A program made the translations under genes and the position numbers. Positions 3,920-5,064 of a DNA stretch of 5,064 nt are shown here, piece by piece (position 1 is the stretch's first letter; each line of letters starts with the position of its first letter). The DNA is from Clostridia bacterium (GTDB lineage Bacteria > Bacillota_A > Clostridia > Oscillospirales > CAG-382). The stretch is from the NCBI GenBank assembly GCA_017615235.1, contig JAGAAM010000040.1, forward strand, positions 1 through 5,064, in the 5' to 3' direction. The notes beneath the pieces are model-generated. The model was given only the letters and a program-made list of their open reading frames with translations. It was not told the origin of the DNA and did no database searches.

Positions 3920-5064
3920 ATGAGTAAGTTTTTCAGAAGCTCACTCTCCGTTCTTCTCGTCGTATTCCTTGCGATGGCAATGGTCACGCCCTGCTTCGCC
4001 GTCGGAAACGCATCGCAGAGCGGATGGAAGTCCGTTTCCTTTACAAAGACGGACGACAGCTCGGTGTCTGCTCCCCGCAGGGGATCGGCCGGGCTTGAAG
4101 ATCTTGACGAGATCTATTCGGCGGACGAAACGGTCCGTGTTTCGATAGTTCTCGATGACGCTGCCACGATCACAAAATTCCCGACCGAAGGCATCGCCGC
4201 GAATGCAAACGCAATGTCATATCGCGCAAGCTTGAGAACCAAGCAGGATTCTCTTGCACAACGTATTTCCGCTCTCGCTTTGGACGGCGAAGAACTTGAC
4301 GTCGTATGGCACCTCACCCTTGCCGCGAACGTCATCTCCGCGAACGTGAAGTACGGCAGGATCGGCGCCATCGCGAACGTTCCCGGCGTCAGAAAGGTCC
4401 TCGTCGAGAACCGTTATGAGCCTCAGAAGGCGGAAGAATCCGACAAACCTGCGAATATAGGCGCGACCGAAATGACCGGTGCGACCTTCGTCTGGGGCGA
4501 TTATACCGGCGCAGGCCAGATCGTCGCCATCATAGATACCGGTCTTGATACCGACCACAGGTCTTTCGATCCCGGCGCTTTCGAATATGCCATTTCCACT
4601 CTTCAGGGCGAATTCGATCTTCTTACCAAGGACGATATCGCCGCAGTCCTGAAATCCCTCAACGTTTACGACCGCAACAATTCGGTCACCGCGAGAAAGC
4701 TTTACATTAACAGCAAAGCTCCTTTCGGGTACAACTATTGCGACGATAACTACGACGTCACTCACGATAACGACGATCAGGGCGAACACGGCTCCCACGT
4801 TGCCGGTATCGCCGCTGCGAACCGCTTTGTCAAAAAGGACGGCGAATACGTCGACGCTCTCGCTGAAGTATTGACTCAGGGCGAAGCGCCCGACGCGCAG
4901 ATACTCGCCATGAAGGTCTTCGGCAACAACGGCGGCGCTTACGATTCCGACTACTTCGCCGCTGTCGAAGACGCGATCGTCCTCGGCGCTTCCGCAGCCA
5001 ACCTTTCGTTGGGCTCCGGTTCCGCAGGCGACTCGTTCGACGAGTACTATCAGGACGTTATGGA
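3920..5064 (+). CDS. Secreted subtilisin-family (S8) protease, C5a-peptidase/lactocepin-like, N-terminal part
   Basis: The frame is open from ATG 3920 to the window end (381 codons, no stop), so the gene continues beyond. Residues 1-27 are a signal peptide with likely cleavage after CFA. Residues about 72-170 resemble an inhibitor I9-type propeptide: VRVSIVL, a charged helix, then GRIGAIANVPGVRKVLVENRYEP. The catalytic domain then starts: GQIVAIIDTGLDTDH with catalytic Asp206, and GEHGSHVAGIAAAN with catalytic His290. The 84 residues between them are far more than in subtilisin and include LYINSKAPFGYNYCDDN, which closely recalls streptococcal C5a peptidase and lactococcal PrtP cell-envelope proteinases. 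QILAMKVFGNNGGAYDSDY and AANLSLGSGSAG continue the match. The oxyanion Asn and nucleophile Ser lie past the window. It has its own promoter, leader hairpins and an AAAGGAGA ribosome site. It probably degrades proteins outside the cell; wall anchoring cannot be judged without the C-terminus. Confidence 0.9.
   Translation, partial: MSKFFRSSLSVLLVVFLAMAMVTPCFAVGNASQSGWKSVSFTKTDDSSVSAPRRGSAGLEDLDEIYSADETVRVSIVLDDAATITKFPTEGIAANANAMSYRASLRTKQDSLAQRISALALDGEELDVVWHLTLAANVISANVKYGRIGAIANVPGVRKVLVENRYEPQKAEESDKPANIGATEMTGATFVWGDYTGAGQIVAIIDTGLDTDHRSFDPGAFEYAISTLQGEFDLLTKDDIAAVLKSLNVYDRNNSVTARKLYINSKAPFGYNYCDDNYDVTHDNDDQGEHGSHVAGIAAANRFVKKDGEYVDALAEVLTQGEAPDAQILAMKVFGNNGGAYDSDYFAAVEDAIVLGASAANLSLGSGSAGDSFDEYYQDVM

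Noticed and set aside
4217..4798. A 193-codon open frame on the minus strand inside the S8 protease gene.
   Set aside because: It is antisense to a clearly coding S8 protease with signal peptide, propeptide and Asp/His motifs, and has no recognisable domain.

Overview
The window reads as ordinary chromosomal DNA of a low-to-mid GC member of the Firmicutes, most likely a clostridial (Oscillospiraceae-like) gut anaerobe. This is an inference from three things: the pairing of a DUF3343 protein with a stand-alone class V desulfurase, the strong AGGAG-type ribosome binding sites, and consensus sigma-A promoters in short AT-rich gaps. No phage, insertion sequence, CRISPR, tRNA or rRNA signal was seen. 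No stretch longer than 300 bases lacks a gene.

Layout. (1) Positions 1-1314, plus strand: a tightly packed operon made of the 3' end of a TsaC/Sua5-type threonylcarbamoyl-AMP synthase (tRNA t6A pathway), dephospho-CoA kinase (coaE, last step of CoA synthesis) and a small membrane-anchored lytic transglycosylase (cell wall). The genes overlap at both junctions and the third starts with TTG. (2) Positions 1331-1352: a perfect hairpin that serves as terminator for this operon and for the convergent gene. (3) Positions 1369-2253, minus strand: a secreted lipoprotein with an acidic linker and YD-repeat-like strands, driven by a near-consensus extended -10 promoter at 2285-2313. (4) Positions 2383-3725, plus strand: a translationally coupled pair, a 73-residue DUF3343 (Se/S-carrier-like) protein and a cysteine desulfurase / selenocysteine lyase-like PLP enzyme, closed by a strong terminator. 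(5) Positions 3770-3919: an AT-rich control region with a good promoter and two leader hairpins, the second a GAAA-tetraloop hairpin flush with the ribosome binding site. (6) Positions 3920 to the window end: the N-terminal 381 codons of a secreted subtilisin-family (S8) protease of the C5a-peptidase/lactocepin type, cut by the window.

The blocks look like separate transcription units rather than one system. The first is housekeeping, the second and last are cell-surface or secreted proteins, and the DUF3343-desulfurase pair is probably a two-protein sulfur or selenium mobilising module whose exact acceptor is not established. The most interesting points are that pair and the structured leader of the protease gene. 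I do not see clear evidence for a wholly new system.
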